Assembly: GCA_005408345.1 (NCBI GenBank)
Contig: SEMN01000150.1
Location: forward strand, 744,001-808,000
Length of the DNA: 64,000 nucleotides
From: Macquaria australasica
Lineage: Eukaryota; Chordata; Actinopteri; Centrarchiformes; Percichthyidae
Reading direction: 5' to 3'
Part shown: one piece after another, positions 37,859-50,350 of the stretch
Layout of the letters: each line of letters opens with the position of its first letter
Position numbering within the stretch: position 1 is the stretch's first letter
Notes under the pieces: generated by a model
What the model was told of the DNA's origin: nothing
Database searches by the model: none
What the model saw: only the letters and a program-made list of their open reading frames with translations
Position numbers and translations under genes: made by a program

Positions 37859-38565
37859 TAGGGCTGTAACCGACTCAGTCAAATCGGATTTGGCTGTTCA
37901 GTACAAATATTCGACTATTCATTCCTTTTTTTTTCATATAGACTATCAAGCAACTCTTTATTGAACTGCCAGATTTTTGAATGGGGTTCGGCGGAATGTT
38001 CAGGGTGACAGCAAAATTCATTTAATATAGTAAACAAGCCAAGTTAGCCCTCCGAGCTAATGCTTGCTTATTACGCTAACGATGGATTGGAAATGTGCTA
38101 CAACATTTTTTGCAGACACTAGCTATCAAACAAAAGCCAGAGACTATATCATATTGAGTGGCTGTGAGCTGTAAGTTCACCACTTCTAAGCAGAACGCAG
38201 AAGATAACGTTATCTCGGAGCCTGACCGGGCAAGGTCTCTCTTCCTCCCGGCAGCTGCCTCCGTCTCACTTGGACTCACCCTGTGTCCCGGTCCGCAGAT
38301 GCTTGTACCCGACGCAGACATCTTCACCGAGCAGGCGGGACGACTTGACGCAGTGGAATGATTTTACCCCAGAGAGCAGCTTGAAAGTGAGGAGCGGTCA
38401 CTCTGCAGCTACTTCTGGGGACAGAAATGGTCCACTGACTGACAAAAAAAAACTAAATAAAAACCGACTGCTCGACTTGAAGAATCACAATCGATTGAGG
38501 GGGCTCTGATGATTCTGATGATGATTCTGATGATTCGAATCTTTGACTTTCAGGGGGCAGCCCTA
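37859..38565. mobile_element. Non-autonomous hAT element (707 bp) with 8-bp target duplication
   Basis: Seen: the left end TAGGGCTGTAACCGACTC and right end (reverse complement) TAGGGCTGCCCCCTGAAAG share a TAGGGCTG terminus. Flanks GTGTTTAT (37851-37858) and GTGTTTGT (38566-38573) match 7 of 8. The body is unusually CpG-rich at 38200-38400 compared with its surroundings and ends in a GATGATTCTGAT-type tandem. The open frames inside (38076-38327 minus, 38158-38361 plus, 38270-38509 plus) overlap and lack transposase motifs. Cargo or remnant origin of the GC-rich middle is unknown. Confidence 0.8.
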
Positions 38566-39225
38566 GTGTTTGTGAGTGCAAGTGTGTGCATGGTCAAGAG
38601 AAAGAGGACAAATGAGAGAGAGGTCAGCACAGAGAGCACGTGTTCAGAAATCTTTTCAGAATGAAGGGGGAGTGAGCATGAAAAGGTTCAGCAGCAGGGG
38701 TTGATGCAAAGTGCTGAAGGGTAATCTTATTTACATTCATGTTGGCATGTGTGTACGCGTGTGCTGTGGGCACAAATATGTGTAAATATTGCATGTTGGT
38801 ATGGATGGAAACACTTGCGCATGTATGCCTGCATTCATGAATCACAAACAGCCCTTTGACTTCTGAAGCCTCCTTCAGCTGTATCTTAAACACTTGCATA
38901 TCTCTCACATCCCTGTTGGAACACACAATGACATCCTGTCCCCTTAACACCCACCTCTGTTTCCATTCCCTTTTCCCTTGGCCCTCTGACTGGCTGCTTT
39001 GTACCCTGACAGATATACAGCTCCTGGCTGCCCTACAGGGCTCTGGGGAAATGAGATACAAATGCCACAGTATCTGCGGTATCACTGCCCAAAACCAATG
39101 CTGCAGCCCGTGGCAATAAAACAGAAGCTAGGACACTGACACCACAATGGTTGGGATAAAACAACACAATACATGATAAACCAAGATGACTCTGAACACA
39201 GTAGAATTGGATTTCATACAGGACC
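38566..39225. other. Intergenic, no supported gene
   Basis: A 153-codon minus-strand open frame (38624-39085) has Cys/His residues scattered without a finger or signal pattern; opposite-strand frames overlap it. Not supported as a gene. Confidence 0.45.
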
Positions 39226-39229
39226 GCTT

Positions 39230-40230
39230 TGATTCTAACTCTCTCATTTAGCCTGGTACGATGTATTTAATTTCCTCTGGCCTCGAGGCTAATCTGTAAG
39301 TTTATTCCTTTGGTGCAATTAAGGGGTTAAGCTTCAAAGCAATGTATGAGTCATTATGAATGCAGGGCATGTATTCTTTTCACTGCTTGTCATGTAGCAT
39401 AAATAGGATTTTAATCTCTGATCCAAACATGGAAGACACACAAATGTTCTTACATCACCGTATATCTAACACAGTGTATCTATGTGTCCTTTCATTTGCC
39501 TGACTAATGCAGCACTCTAGCATAGTGATAAGAGAGTGTAATCTTCTTAGGTGTGGCGAAAGCTTAATCAATATTAACATATTCCTCAGCTCCCTCTCCA
39601 TTGAATAATTGATATCCCCACACAGTCTTGCTGAGAATGAAATAAGATGTAGGAGTATTAAAATAACTTCCCCGAGATAAAAGAAAATTGATTAAAAAAA
39701 GATGGCTGAAAATTAAAGAGAAGGAAAGGAAGCCTAAGGGATCGGACTTTGCATACAAATGAAGAAAAGGGGTTTGGAGGGAGGAGAAAAAAGGAACTTT
39801 AGGGAAGTTATGAGCCCATTTATCTAACTCCAGTCATTGCACACTCGGCCGGCTGGGTTTTTACCGAACCAATCAAAGCGGTTAATCTGAGGGATCCACT
39901 GTAGCCTCACCAATCCCTGACCTCCTTGTAAAACATGTAGTTATTAATCAATGATTGCTCATCTGTAATTTCTACATAATTACCTCTTCATTAAAACTTG
40001 CAGCGGCACATCTCAGAGTTCACCTGTCAGGCTACGTCTCTGTCCCCAACTCTAACATCCCAAGCATACTTCAGGCCTAACAGACCGTTGCCTGCAGGCT
40101 CTGGCTGACCTGGGCAATAATTTCCCAGCAAGAATGATAATTAGAATTAATTGAACTTTTTAAAACTTATTTCCACAGGGTCCTCTAGTTCAACAGCTGT
40201 ATTTTAAAGTTTAAAGTTTGCCAGCTAGCC
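39230..40230. promoter_or_regulatory. Candidate cluster of conserved non-coding elements
   Basis: A kilobase without microsatellites or recognisable transposons, dense in homeodomain cores. Examples are GTAGTTATTAATCAATGATT and ATAATTAGAATTAATTGAAC near 40140; CGGTTAATCTGAGGGATC lies near 39880. Repeat exclusion plus motif density is how developmental enhancer blocks usually look in fish gene deserts. No proof without alignment. Confidence 0.35.
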
Positions 40231-42340
40231 ACAAATTGCTAAATTACTTAAAAGTAATAGAAAAATGTCACAATGCATTTAAGTCCCTGGCCTGGGGACT
40301 ATAAGCTCATCCTCCACAGCTGTAGGGACAACACAGGGAAGGATTTTCAAGATGGATGCAGTGAGAGGATCAGGGTTAAGAGGAATCATGCATTTGGACC
40401 ACCTCAGTGCTATCAGGTCACTGCTGACACCTCACCTACCTCCCCCGGGGCTTTAGCACAGATCACAAGAGAGGGAGGAAGGCAGACAGATGCTTGTGAG
40501 TTTGTGCTTGTGTGTACGTTTGTGCGCGCGACTGCGTCTGTGCCATGTTTGGGCGAGAGGGAGAGAGGAGGACAGAAACTTCTTCAGCTGTCAGCAGACG
40601 GGGACAGAGTCAGCCCGTCTCAAGGTTACTGCGCTCACATAGGTGACACATGAAGGACGAATGTTTGTGAGGTGTTGAGCGGCACGTCTGACAGCTGTGT
40701 TCAATCAGCGAGAGAAAAACTGATGGGTGAAAATGAGATGTCAACAAGATGAGGATGAGGCCAATATGGAACAAAGATAAAGGCAGCAACCACACATGCA
40801 TACAGCATTATATGATATAAATACACAGGACGTAAACAGTGCTGTTCTATATGTCTCCTATAGAAAATAATTACATGTCGGAGATAATGACTTGAGAGTG
40901 AAATGAGACAGTACAAGATTGAGTGATTGAAGAAGTGTTTGTGTGTGCATGTGTGCGTCTGTGTGTGCATTAAACTGGTCTCTCATTCATTCAGCACTGT
41001 ATCAGATACCCTCCATCTCCATCTGACAGGCAGCTGACGTGCAGTGAGGTGAGATAGCAACTCCGATCAATGTCTACACACACTGACAGTTAGTAACACA
41101 CTCGCAGACCTATCCTTCATGATTAACTGTTGTTGTTTTTTTTACATGAAGAAAAAGAAATTACAATCAAACTCATACTGTCTGTCCTCTTGATCCTAAA
41201 CTGAATCAACCAACTGTCACGATTAATGGTTGGAGGATTCACTCTAAACACCTCCTTTAATTCTTGAAAAGCTATGGTAGGTAGCCATGATGACAACGTA
41301 TGACAATGCAGTTAAAAGGGACAAAAATCATAGCCATTCTTTTAATAGCAGGCATTAAGATGTTGAATTCACGGGGAGAAAATGGCAAATTGCAGCCGTT
41401 TGTGGCTCCATCTCATGCTTCTGACTAATCAAACTGTAGCCCGTTAACTGTCTCTTCTAATTATGCTGCGTCGATACAAAGACTGACTTCACTATCTGCC
41501 TGTCTGAGTGTCTGGTTGTGCTCTGTTATGAGGAAAGTGCTATGATAGGGAGAGGAATTGAAAATGTACTACTGCCACACACTCTCGTAGCAGGCTGGCA
41601 CAATTTTCTTTCTAATTTTTCGGTCAACCTCCCCTTGCATGAATTATGGATAAACGTGTGAATTTTGTGTCTGATGTGGGTGAAATGTCCCTGTCCTTTT
41701 CTCACTCCCTCTCTGTCCTCTCCCTTTTCACTTTCTGTTCTGTTTCCTTTCCCTTTTTTTTCTCTCTCCGTCTCTGCTGCCCCGGGCTCCTGTCAGCTGA
41801 AACAAATAGCTGTGTCTCAAACAACCAGGGCACTGGGCAGGTGTCAGTCAGTCTGCAGAGCACAAAAATTGATCATGGTTGGGTACAAAGTCAATACAAA
41901 CTAAAATAACATACTCTTTTTGCCAGCAATATACACACATGTAATGTTCATGCGGTACATTGGTTGTACACTTTTCTATCCATTCGTTTATCTATCCAGT
42001 ATGAGAGTTGCGTTCTGCAATGACATGTTGCAGTAATTTTGAGTAGAAGTGTCCACACTATATAAACTATATATTGCATCTCTCTCATCTCTATTCAGTA
42101 AGTTCATAATTTCTTGCTGTCTTTACATTTAATGTTGGACATACATACTAAGCTATTTGAGATTAAAAAGGCATAGTGTTCTCACCACTGATGCTACCAA
42201 GTTTTCCTGATCACGCACAGGTGTTACCTGCATTTTGAGTGGATGGTGGGATAAATTTTGTGATGTAATATAAAGTCAGAGTCATGATGTCATGTAATGA
42301 TGCAAGGGGAGTCCTACCGTAGGTACCTAAGGATTTGATT
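40231..42340. other. Intergenic, no supported gene
   Basis: A 126-codon plus-strand frame (40273-40653) has no recognisable domain. CT-rich patch at 41690-41775. Confidence 0.45.
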
Positions 42341-44086
42341 AATAGATCAGGGTCTGATTTCTCTCGTCAGAATCATGGATGTATCGTACATGATAAGGCC
42401 GCCATGCCTTAAAAGGCGACTCCACCGATTAGCATTGTACTCCTGTAGCATTATCGGACTCACAATGAATATTGATGGAACAGAATCAGAGATATAGTCT
42501 TGTTTATGCCCCGCATTCTTCTTCTTTGTCAAAATCTGGTGCCCACAATACCCCCAGCTTGGCGGGGAATTGGGTGTGTTATGCTAGTAGCAGCTAAGGT
42601 AGACTCGAGCTGCTGGCCTGAAACAGAGATATGGAGCAGGCGACCCACAGTAACTGTGTTTACATGCTTTCACTCACTTTGTGATATGAAGGAAGGTGGG
42701 GAGGTTCGCCTTGTTTCATTACTGAATATGAGTCTATTCTGTGCAGTCGCTGTATTTACGTTGTTTCCTTCACTGTGATGAAGAGCGGGGGTATAAATGA
42801 TGAAGTATAGATGAAGCTTAAGAGTACTGTAATCAGAAGTGTAACAAATAATAAATCTGAGGTTGTTATTTTAAAAAATGAAAGTGTTTTAAAAAACAAC
42901 TCTTTTATTCTTACTGTGTTGTCTGTGCAGATAATCATCTAGTTGTTTGGTGAGATCCAGCCAAACCTATATCTGTGTGTCCTTGCAAACTTTAGAAAAC
43001 TTCCCCTTGCGAGGTTCCTATGGCTACAGCCGACAAGAATGGTGTCAGCTAATGTTGTTCCTGTCAATGCGTGAATCAGACCCCGTTTACTGCCAAACCC
43101 CGGTCTGGCTTGCTCTGCCTTCTGGCTTCACAAGTAGAACAGCATTCGGTCTGCCATCTTTGCTCACAGTTTCACTTTCTCACTATCTCGTGGTCCCCTG
43201 TGTTTTGTGTTGCTTGACTGACGCATACAGCAGTGATGATGGGAGACTTTTGTCTACTTGATTATAATAATTGATCAATTAATTGTTTTGATTAAAAAAT
43301 TTTCCAGATTAAGAAATATTCATCCCAGATTAAGACAAAAAAAACACACTGAGCATCAGATCCCAAAGTTTAATCTTCAAGTTCATTGTTTTGTCCTGCC
43401 AAGGTATTCAATTTACATTCATGTATAAGAGAAACAATATATCACATACAGTATGAGAAGTTGGAACTGGCGCATGTTTAGCATTTCTTACTTGATAAAT
43501 AACTTAGTTAAATTGTTGAGCATTCATTTTCTATAAATGTTTGATTCATCAGTTAATGTTTTCACCACCGCTAATTTGATCAAATGTTTCACACAACTAA
43601 TCTGACATCACACGTTGAATCAAAACTAAATTAAATACTAAATACAAAGCTATACAGAAATAAAGACTTAATTCAAATCATGATATACAGTGTATATACT
43701 GTATATCGACTAAGAGGAAAAATCATATCGCCCAGGCTTGTAAACATATAGTTATTCCCTGCCTCACAGTAAGTCTGTTGTTGACCAGCAAGTCATTAAA
43801 TTAGGCCATTTTGTCTCTCACCAACAGTTGTTTACACACACACGCACACACATACAACAAATGTGCTTCTGACATAAGGTGAGTGAAAATGTAAGGAAGC
43901 AGCACAGGAAATGCTGGGTGTCATGCACGTCTTTTCTTGTCTTACAGATGTCCAACCCACGTTGCAGCTATTTTTGACCGCCTGTTTTTTTGCTCTTTTT
44001 ACTTGACATGCATTGGAGCTGACTTCTTCCATTTACATTCAGGGAAACATGGAAGGAGAACCTCATCTACCCTCATCTAGTCCATC

Positions 44087-44089
<3 letters not shown>
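42341..44089. other. Intergenic, probably old repeats
   Basis: The 42350-42760 and 42950-43260 stretches have a composition (CpG-containing, different from neighbours) suggestive of old dispersed repeats, but no termini are visible. The phrase CATATCGCCCAGGCTTG at 43725-43741 resembles a hAT end. No gene. Confidence 0.35.

Positions 44090-44117
<28 letters not shown>
44090..44117. repeat. (GA)n microsatellite
   Basis: About 14 GA copies. Confidence 0.95.
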
Positions 44118-44122
<5 letters not shown>

Positions 44123-44329
44123 CAGGAAATGTTTGAAAGCACAGGAAACACCACTAAAAAACTATTTTCATCGTTAGACCTCATACCACCATCTCCAACG
44201 TCACTCACTGCCCTCCCCACGCACACACTAAAACATTTATACTGCCATGCCTGTCTGCTGATGGTTCTGCCTGTGAATTATTTACCGGTGGAAATGCAGG
44301 AACAATCTAATTGAAGAGAAGGGAACTCC

Positions 44330-44640
44330 ACTGGAGATAAATGCTTTTCAGTTGATGCGGTCCGATTCTGTTGCCGTTGTCTGTGTCGTTTTGTATTCTC
44401 ATAGCTTGCCGCCTCCAGCTGTCCGCAATTACCGCACCGTTAATGACTTCTCCTCTGTGAGTAACATATCGGAACGCTATCCTTAAATTTGTAGTTTCAG
44501 TGAGTATGTGTCTGCTCCATAGGCTGTTTGTATCACTAACGCAGTCTGAAGCAGTACGAGGCAAATGCTGTCTAACTCACAGTTAACATCTGGCCAATTA
44601 ACGCTGGTGTCCGTCAAATAAAGTGGGAGATGTGTTGATT
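44330..44640. promoter_or_regulatory. Candidate conserved non-coding element with retained CpGs
   Basis: Repeat-free block with many intact CpGs (GCGGTCCGATTC, CCGCAATTACCGCACCGTTA) next to TAAT cores and GGCCAATTAACGCTGG. CpG retention in otherwise AT-rich fish DNA suggests constraint or low methylation. Candidate only. Confidence 0.3.
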
Positions 44641-46482
44641 TCAATTTCCCCACCTCAGTAGATGACTTCTAAGGCTTGTTATTTGACATTAGAGAGAGAG
44701 CTACCAGAAAGATTTCCATCAAACCCTGTCCTTGTTGAAAGATGGGTATGTAGCCAGAATATACTTTTCTTGAAGGAAGGCTGCGGTTTATACTCTGGAA
44801 GAAATAATATCTGATCTTTTGCTAATTATTCGTTGCCTTATTCAATTCATATCTCTACAACAGCAAGTAAGTTTTCAGCCATAAGAGAACCTGAATGGAA
44901 ACGACAGAAATGTGTGAAAAAGGGCCTAAATATTGCAGAAAGGTTTACACGGTTGGCTGTGGTGGAGAAGTTGTTTATGAGTAAAAATAAGATTCACAGA
45001 CGGCAAATCAAAACAGAGTATTTGAATAAACAATGACATAGTGGGAGCTGGTCAACATGTTCTTTTTATTTTATTTCCAGCATGGATGCTGCTTCACCAT
45101 ACTGCTGCCAGATCGCATTTCTGCCCCATCTGAGAGCCCAAATAATAAAAACACAGACCAAAACAACAAATTTTAAGCACATAGAGGAAGAACTGACATA
45201 AATGCTACATTAGGTACAGGCGATTGGTTATGTTTGATAATTTGACTGGTAAAATGCATCTGGTAAAATATGTGGATGGTGATATATGAGCTGCTGCTGC
45301 TAACAAACACACAAGCAAACATCCTTCGCAAGACATCACACTTTTGAGCAAAACCCAAGTTGCTTATGGCACATTCCAGATTAAGAAAAAAGGAAAACAG
45401 TTTGCACACACTGCAGGATAAATATTGGCTGGGGACATCGCTGTTGTGCGCCTGATGATGAGATTCCCTGCACATAGGAAAAAAAAAACAAAATCTCTCA
45501 TTTACACTGTATTGCACGTGTACACACTCCCACAGTTACACACACATGCAGCTTTCCCTCCTTTGAAGTGCTGCATCACTAGACTGTAATGGAATTCTAT
45601 AGCTGACTGCTGACTGGAGGCTTTGGAGGGGCATGGATGGAGAAATGGATGGATGGAGAGAGAAATGAAAGGAGAGGTAGGTGGAAAGGTGGGAAAAATT
45701 GATTGAAGGAAAAATGGTGGACTGTTTTTGTGTTCATGCGTTTGAAGAATTGCGCCTCCTGCTTCCACGGGGTTTTGCATGCCTGCGCGTGTTTGTGTGT
45801 GTGTGTGGATACTCCTGGGGTGATGCCATCGGTATTGTGTATGACACGCCGAGGTACAAAGGTTCATTTTCTTCTAATGACTGTTTTAAAAACCCCACCT
45901 TGCACACAACTTCAAAAAGGCTCCCCAGGGTGAGGATGTAAGTGTATGCAACAACTCCCGCCCTCCTTCCCTTCCTCCTTTTCAACCTACGTTTTAGCAG
46001 GGGACAAGAGGGTACTGTAAATTACCTTTTGATTCATCCCCTTTAATTATGCAAATATACTTCATTATCTGCTGTGACTCTAAAGTGTTGTGGAATGTAC
46101 TCATTAGTCTGCATGTAGAGCTGTGAGAGTGTTCATTGAGGGCTACTCAAGTGTGTACAATTTTGCATGCTCCCTTTTTTATAGTTGCAAGTGTACAATG
46201 TATTTAACGAGTTGTGTGTGAAAGTGTTTGTGCATTGTGACTCTTAAAGTGCGTTTTGTGACATAACAGGTACGGTGCAATACAGAGCTGCAGAGAGACA
46301 TTGAGCTGTAGAGGACTAGCCGTCCACCCACACCTCCCTCACCCGTGTTGTTAGATCAGGAGGAGGAGGGACAAATGAATAAATTAGACCTCAATCACAT
46401 TATTCGGATATGTAAACAAAGTTTTAACAGATCCAAACACACATCTGACCCATGATATTGCCCTGCTAGCTACTATGACTGC
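44641..46482. other. Intergenic, with an octamer-containing unique patch
   Basis: No gene. 46020-46085 contains a perfect octamer ATGCAAAT (46049-46056) within CTTTAATTATGCAAATATAC, a POU/homeodomain-type site. Confidence 0.4.
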
Positions 46483-47160
46483 GGGCGTTTTCACACCTAA
46501 CCTGTCTGGCTCAGTTAAAATGAACTCTGGTGCATTTGTCCGGTTAGTGTGGTTCGTTTGGGCATGTGTGAACACAGTAATCGCACTTGGGTGCGGACCA
46601 AAACCACCGTACCAAGACCCTTTAGAGGAGTTGGTCTCGGTCCGGTTCCAAACGAACTCTGGAGCGGATCTTTTGTGGTGGGAACGTGATCCAACCTCGA
46701 TCTGACCCAATTACGCTGTATACATTTGAGCTAAATGGCTCCTGTAGCCAGGTGTGCTTTGCATTCTGGGATGCGGCAGAGCACGCAAACTGTTTCTAGT
46801 AGTAGCAGCTAGCCGGAGAACAAACCAGCAATGTTTCTCTCACAGAAATATGCACTAGTTCAGAACACAGGACCTTCTTCCTGTATTTACTTTCTTCTTT
46901 TTCTTTGGTTTTGTTGGTGGACTACAAACCAACGTCAATGGTGCATGCTGCCACCTACTTTACCGTGTGTAACATCCCCAGACACATCTGACCAATAAGT
47001 GGAGTGAATGTTCTCACGTGGTTTGTAGTGATGCATTTTGGTTTGCTTGGATTTTTCCTCTGTGTGAAAAGAAACCGAACCAAGGGGAAAACGCTCCAGG
47101 TCTACAAACTCATCAACTGGTTCGGACCAGAGCAAACGAACTATAGGTGTGAAATCGCCC
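46483..47160. mobile_element. TIR-bearing non-autonomous DNA transposon (678 bp)
   Basis: Seen: the left end GGGCGTTTTCACACCTAACC and the right end, reverse-complemented, GGGCGATTTCACACCTATAG match at 15 of the first 16 bases. Subterminal GGACCAAA and GGTTCGG-type motifs recur at both ends. Known: a frequent fish MITE has this GGGCG.TTTCACACC terminus. No clear target duplication is visible, so the superfamily is not assigned. Internal open frames are not transposase. Confidence 0.75.
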
Positions 47161-48800
47161 TACAACAACATTTACACCAGCATTGGAAGCATGTAGGAGA
47201 AAACACAAACAGGCCAAGCTGACGGTTCACAGATGTCTCCACGTGGTACCTCTGTTGCTGCTGTTACATTTTTGAGGAGGTGCATGTTAGCTTTGGTGTG
47301 ACCTACGACATAAGCTGCCTATGTGCGTAAGCCGCGATGCAGTGCTCCTAACGCACACGTACAGTATAAATTCAGCTGTGTGCATCTGTCTGGGTTACAT
47401 ATTTCACTCCATAAAACTTGTGCGTTCTCTCAGTGACTAACACAGACACGTCCTTTGGTTGAGCCTATGTTTAGAACAGGAACTCTCCTGAGTTTTGAAT
47501 TCAGCACAAACTGTATGTGACTGTAATTATGCAAAAGAGGTCATTAACTTAATAAACAGTGTCTGTAAACAACAGCACAAAGACACAGTTTCCTTGCTTC
47601 CTCCCTTTCTCTCTCTGTGTCTCAGTTCACTCTCTCTGTCTCTCTAGCCATTACTTCTCTCCCTTTATCCGTCTCCAAATTTAACACAGGGGTCTTTCAG
47701 TCTTGGTGATGAGCGTCTGAATTTGAGAGAAGCGTCTGAAGTCGAGAGAGGAAAACATCCGCACTATCTCAATAGCTGAATAAACAGCTGATGGCGCAGC
47801 AAGGGAGCTGAATGGGTTTAATGAGTAGACTATGGCAGTGTGACCCAGATCTAGTTACTAGAGTGTCACTAAGCCGCCTACAAAAACCAAACTGACAATA
47901 ACAATCATCAACACCAATTCCCATTAATTACAGTGGCGACACTCATGGTCTCCATTCTCAAAATCGACCCAAACTCCCCTGTGTCTGCTGTGTGTGTGTG
48001 TGAGATATCTCTCTCAATCGTTGTCCCTGTCTCCCCCTAATCTCCCCTACTTCTCCTCATCCCCCTATCTCTTCCATGTTCTGTAATGCTCTTATTTAAC
48101 TTGGCATCATCCCACCCTCACATCCTCAGTGCTCCCCACTAAATGTCAACAACTGAATATTCATCACAACGCTGACACCCCTCCCCTCTGTCTCTCTAAA
48201 TCTCATCCCAGACAGGGTTTTTTTTTGTCTCTCTCCCTCCACAGACTGATTAGCAGCAGATTTGAATATTACCAATTACTAATATTAGAATACTAATTTC
48301 CTGCGATATTCTACTTCTCCACCCTCCTAGTGATTCAAAGAGCTCAGAGCTTTTTCTCCTTGTTTACCTAATTTCAAGGCATACAGCATATTTTCTGTAA
48401 CAGTATTTTATAATTCCTTGGTCTCAATCGTTTCAAAGTGTAAAACTAGTGTGCTACATTTTTTGTGTACATTTAAACACAAACTACAGGCAAAGTGCAG
48501 AGCTCTAAATTGCAAATTTGCTAAGGAAATGAGAGAAAGGGAGTGGTGGGAAAATGGAGTGATAAATAATAGCACAGATATTGCACATATTATTAGACTT
48601 ATAAAGAAAAAAGAACAGAACGCTCTTACCTATGAATCACAGCATGACCAGTAACCCTTCTATATCAACATCATAATTTATCACATAAGCTGACAAAGCA
48701 CACAAACGCCCAGCAGGGAATTCAGTGGTGTACTGCCGAGCTATCCTGAGGCAAACAGTGCAAGGGCCTGACAGGCTCAATCTGAGAAGACGAGAAATAG
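47161..48800. other. Intergenic, no supported gene
   Basis: CT-rich patches (47600-47650, 47985-48060) and unique-looking DNA. No exon or element supported. Confidence 0.45.
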
Positions 48801-49000
48801 GGGTGGCCAAACTATGACCAGCAGGCCATCTGTGGCCTTACACCATTAATGAAACCCTTTGGTTGTGGCCCTTGAGTTATTTTAGAACTACATTTTTTTC
48901 CTGTTAATGCTTTGAAAATGTGAATGGTGGGTGTCACTATTCCTAAAGGATTCTTCTTCTTTTTCTGTTTACCAAAGACACTTTTGTCATTCCCAAATAA
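48801..49000. mobile_element. Possible hAT-element end
   Basis: GGGGTGGCCAAACTATGACC with AGCAGGCCATCTGTGGCC resembles the start of a vertebrate hAT (Charlie-like) element whose consensus begins CAGGGGTGGCCAAACTA. No partner terminus found; truncated or degraded. Confidence 0.4.
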
Positions 49001-49334
49001 AAGACAAGGCAGAAGCAAGAAATTTAAAAAATGTGCAGCGTTTGTTTAATTTGCCAGCAGTCAATTGCTGTGAAGAAGGAATAAAAACAAACAAAACATG
49101 AGTCCTACACCGGTGAGGAGAGAGGAGAAGGTAAGACAGTTTGCAGTTAGCCAATCTGTTCAACACTAGTGTTTCAAATCTGCACTTCAAGACCTACACC
49201 CAACACCACTTTTCCCATTGCTATTAACTGATGAGTGAAATTCATAATACCTTATTGGTATCAAGCATACATTGCTCACTCATTAAGAAGGGCCCAGGAC
49301 TACAATTTCACATCTGGTTCCAAGCAGGGCGGGG

Positions 49335-49485
49335 AAATTAACTTTTTAAAATGTGAACATCTACCAGCCACTGGCAGATAAATGTTCAAATTCACCAGAC
49401 ACTCAATAGTAAATCATTATTTTGTGTCTGAAATGTACCAGCCACTTTCATATTTTAACAGCATTTGGCTGGTGGCTTTACATCC
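49335..49485 (-). repeat. Dispersed repeat copy 2, opposite orientation
   Basis: Reverse-complement partner of 3593-3733 at high identity with small indels. This copy carries a ~10-bp extra segment near 49398-49410 (CCAGACACTCAAT on the plus strand). The two copies lie about 46 kb apart in inverted orientation. Confidence 0.75.
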
Positions 49486-49652
49486 CTGGTTCCAAGGTAT
49501 GAAAGGACACACCTGCCTTAAAGAATAGATGATTATTAGTAATGCTGCACAGCGATGACGGGTTGTATAGTATAGAACAACTGAATCTCGTGAATTTAGG
49601 TTTTGGTACAAGAGATTTGTCTAGAATGCATTCAGTGAGAAACGCTGAATGC

Positions 49653-49691
49653 ATTGGTTTGCTTCCACTCTGCAGGTGGAAGCAAACCAAT
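49653..49691. other. Perfect 16-bp hairpin with 7-nt loop
   Basis: ATTGGTTTGCTTCCAC (49653-49668), loop TCTGCAG, GTGGAAGCAAACCAAT (49676-49691). The octamer CTGAATGC flanks the stem on both sides as a direct repeat (49645-49652 and 49692-49699). No poly-T terminator or microRNA-length stem. Confidence 0.85.
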
Positions 49692-50090
49692 CTGAATGCC
49701 GTGCAGTGAATCTTGTGAGTAACTAGTCTATTTTAACTGGGTGAGCAGCTGATTCACCAGCTGCATGGCCTGCTTCTCATCTCAAAATTATTCAAAAACT
49801 ATTTTGGTGGATAATTTGGGAGAGATTTTCTAAATAGTCACTGTGTTGACTAATGACATCCCAGTCAGAGGTGCATTCTGCATCATATTGATGTCAAGCA
49901 CTTGCCAGTCATCTATTGTACAGGCACAGGTGACAGTTGCCCGTCCCTCGGAAATGCCTCTTGAGCCTTGCCTGACCACAATAAACGAAATGCGGGGGTT
50001 GGCTTCGTGAGGCTGTTTGTGTCCCTGTGGACAGAATGTGTCAGCAGCCTGCTAGTGAGTCTAGATGTCATGGAAATGAATACCATAAGA

Positions 50091-50091
<1 letters not shown>

Positions 50092-50142
<51 letters not shown>
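50092..50142. repeat. (CA)n microsatellite
   Basis: About 25 CA copies. Confidence 0.97.
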
Positions 50143-50144
<2 letters not shown>

Positions 50145-50324
50145 TATGCAGCAAGTATAGCTGAGAGGTCATCTTATCTGTGTGAGTCATCAGTACAACC
50201 TTAATCACTGTGACTCATATTTAACGCTCATTCAGGAGCAACTCATAGAGAATAGAAAGGATAAAAGGAGGTGTATGCTTGCCTTGACATGAAAGACACT
50301 GTCAGGGTTGGGGCTATCTGCCTT

Positions 50325-50350
50325 TGTGTGTGTGTGTGTGTGTGTGTGTG
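50325..50350. repeat. (GT)n microsatellite
   Basis: 13 GT copies, opposite strand sense to the 50092 tract. Confidence 0.95.

Noticed and set aside
38158..38509. Overlapping open frames in a GC-rich stretch
   Set aside because: Inside the 37859-38565 hAT-type MITE and without transposase motifs.
40273..40653. 126-codon plus-strand open frame
   Set aside because: No family resemblance, no splice signals or codon-usage support; expected by chance in 64 kb.
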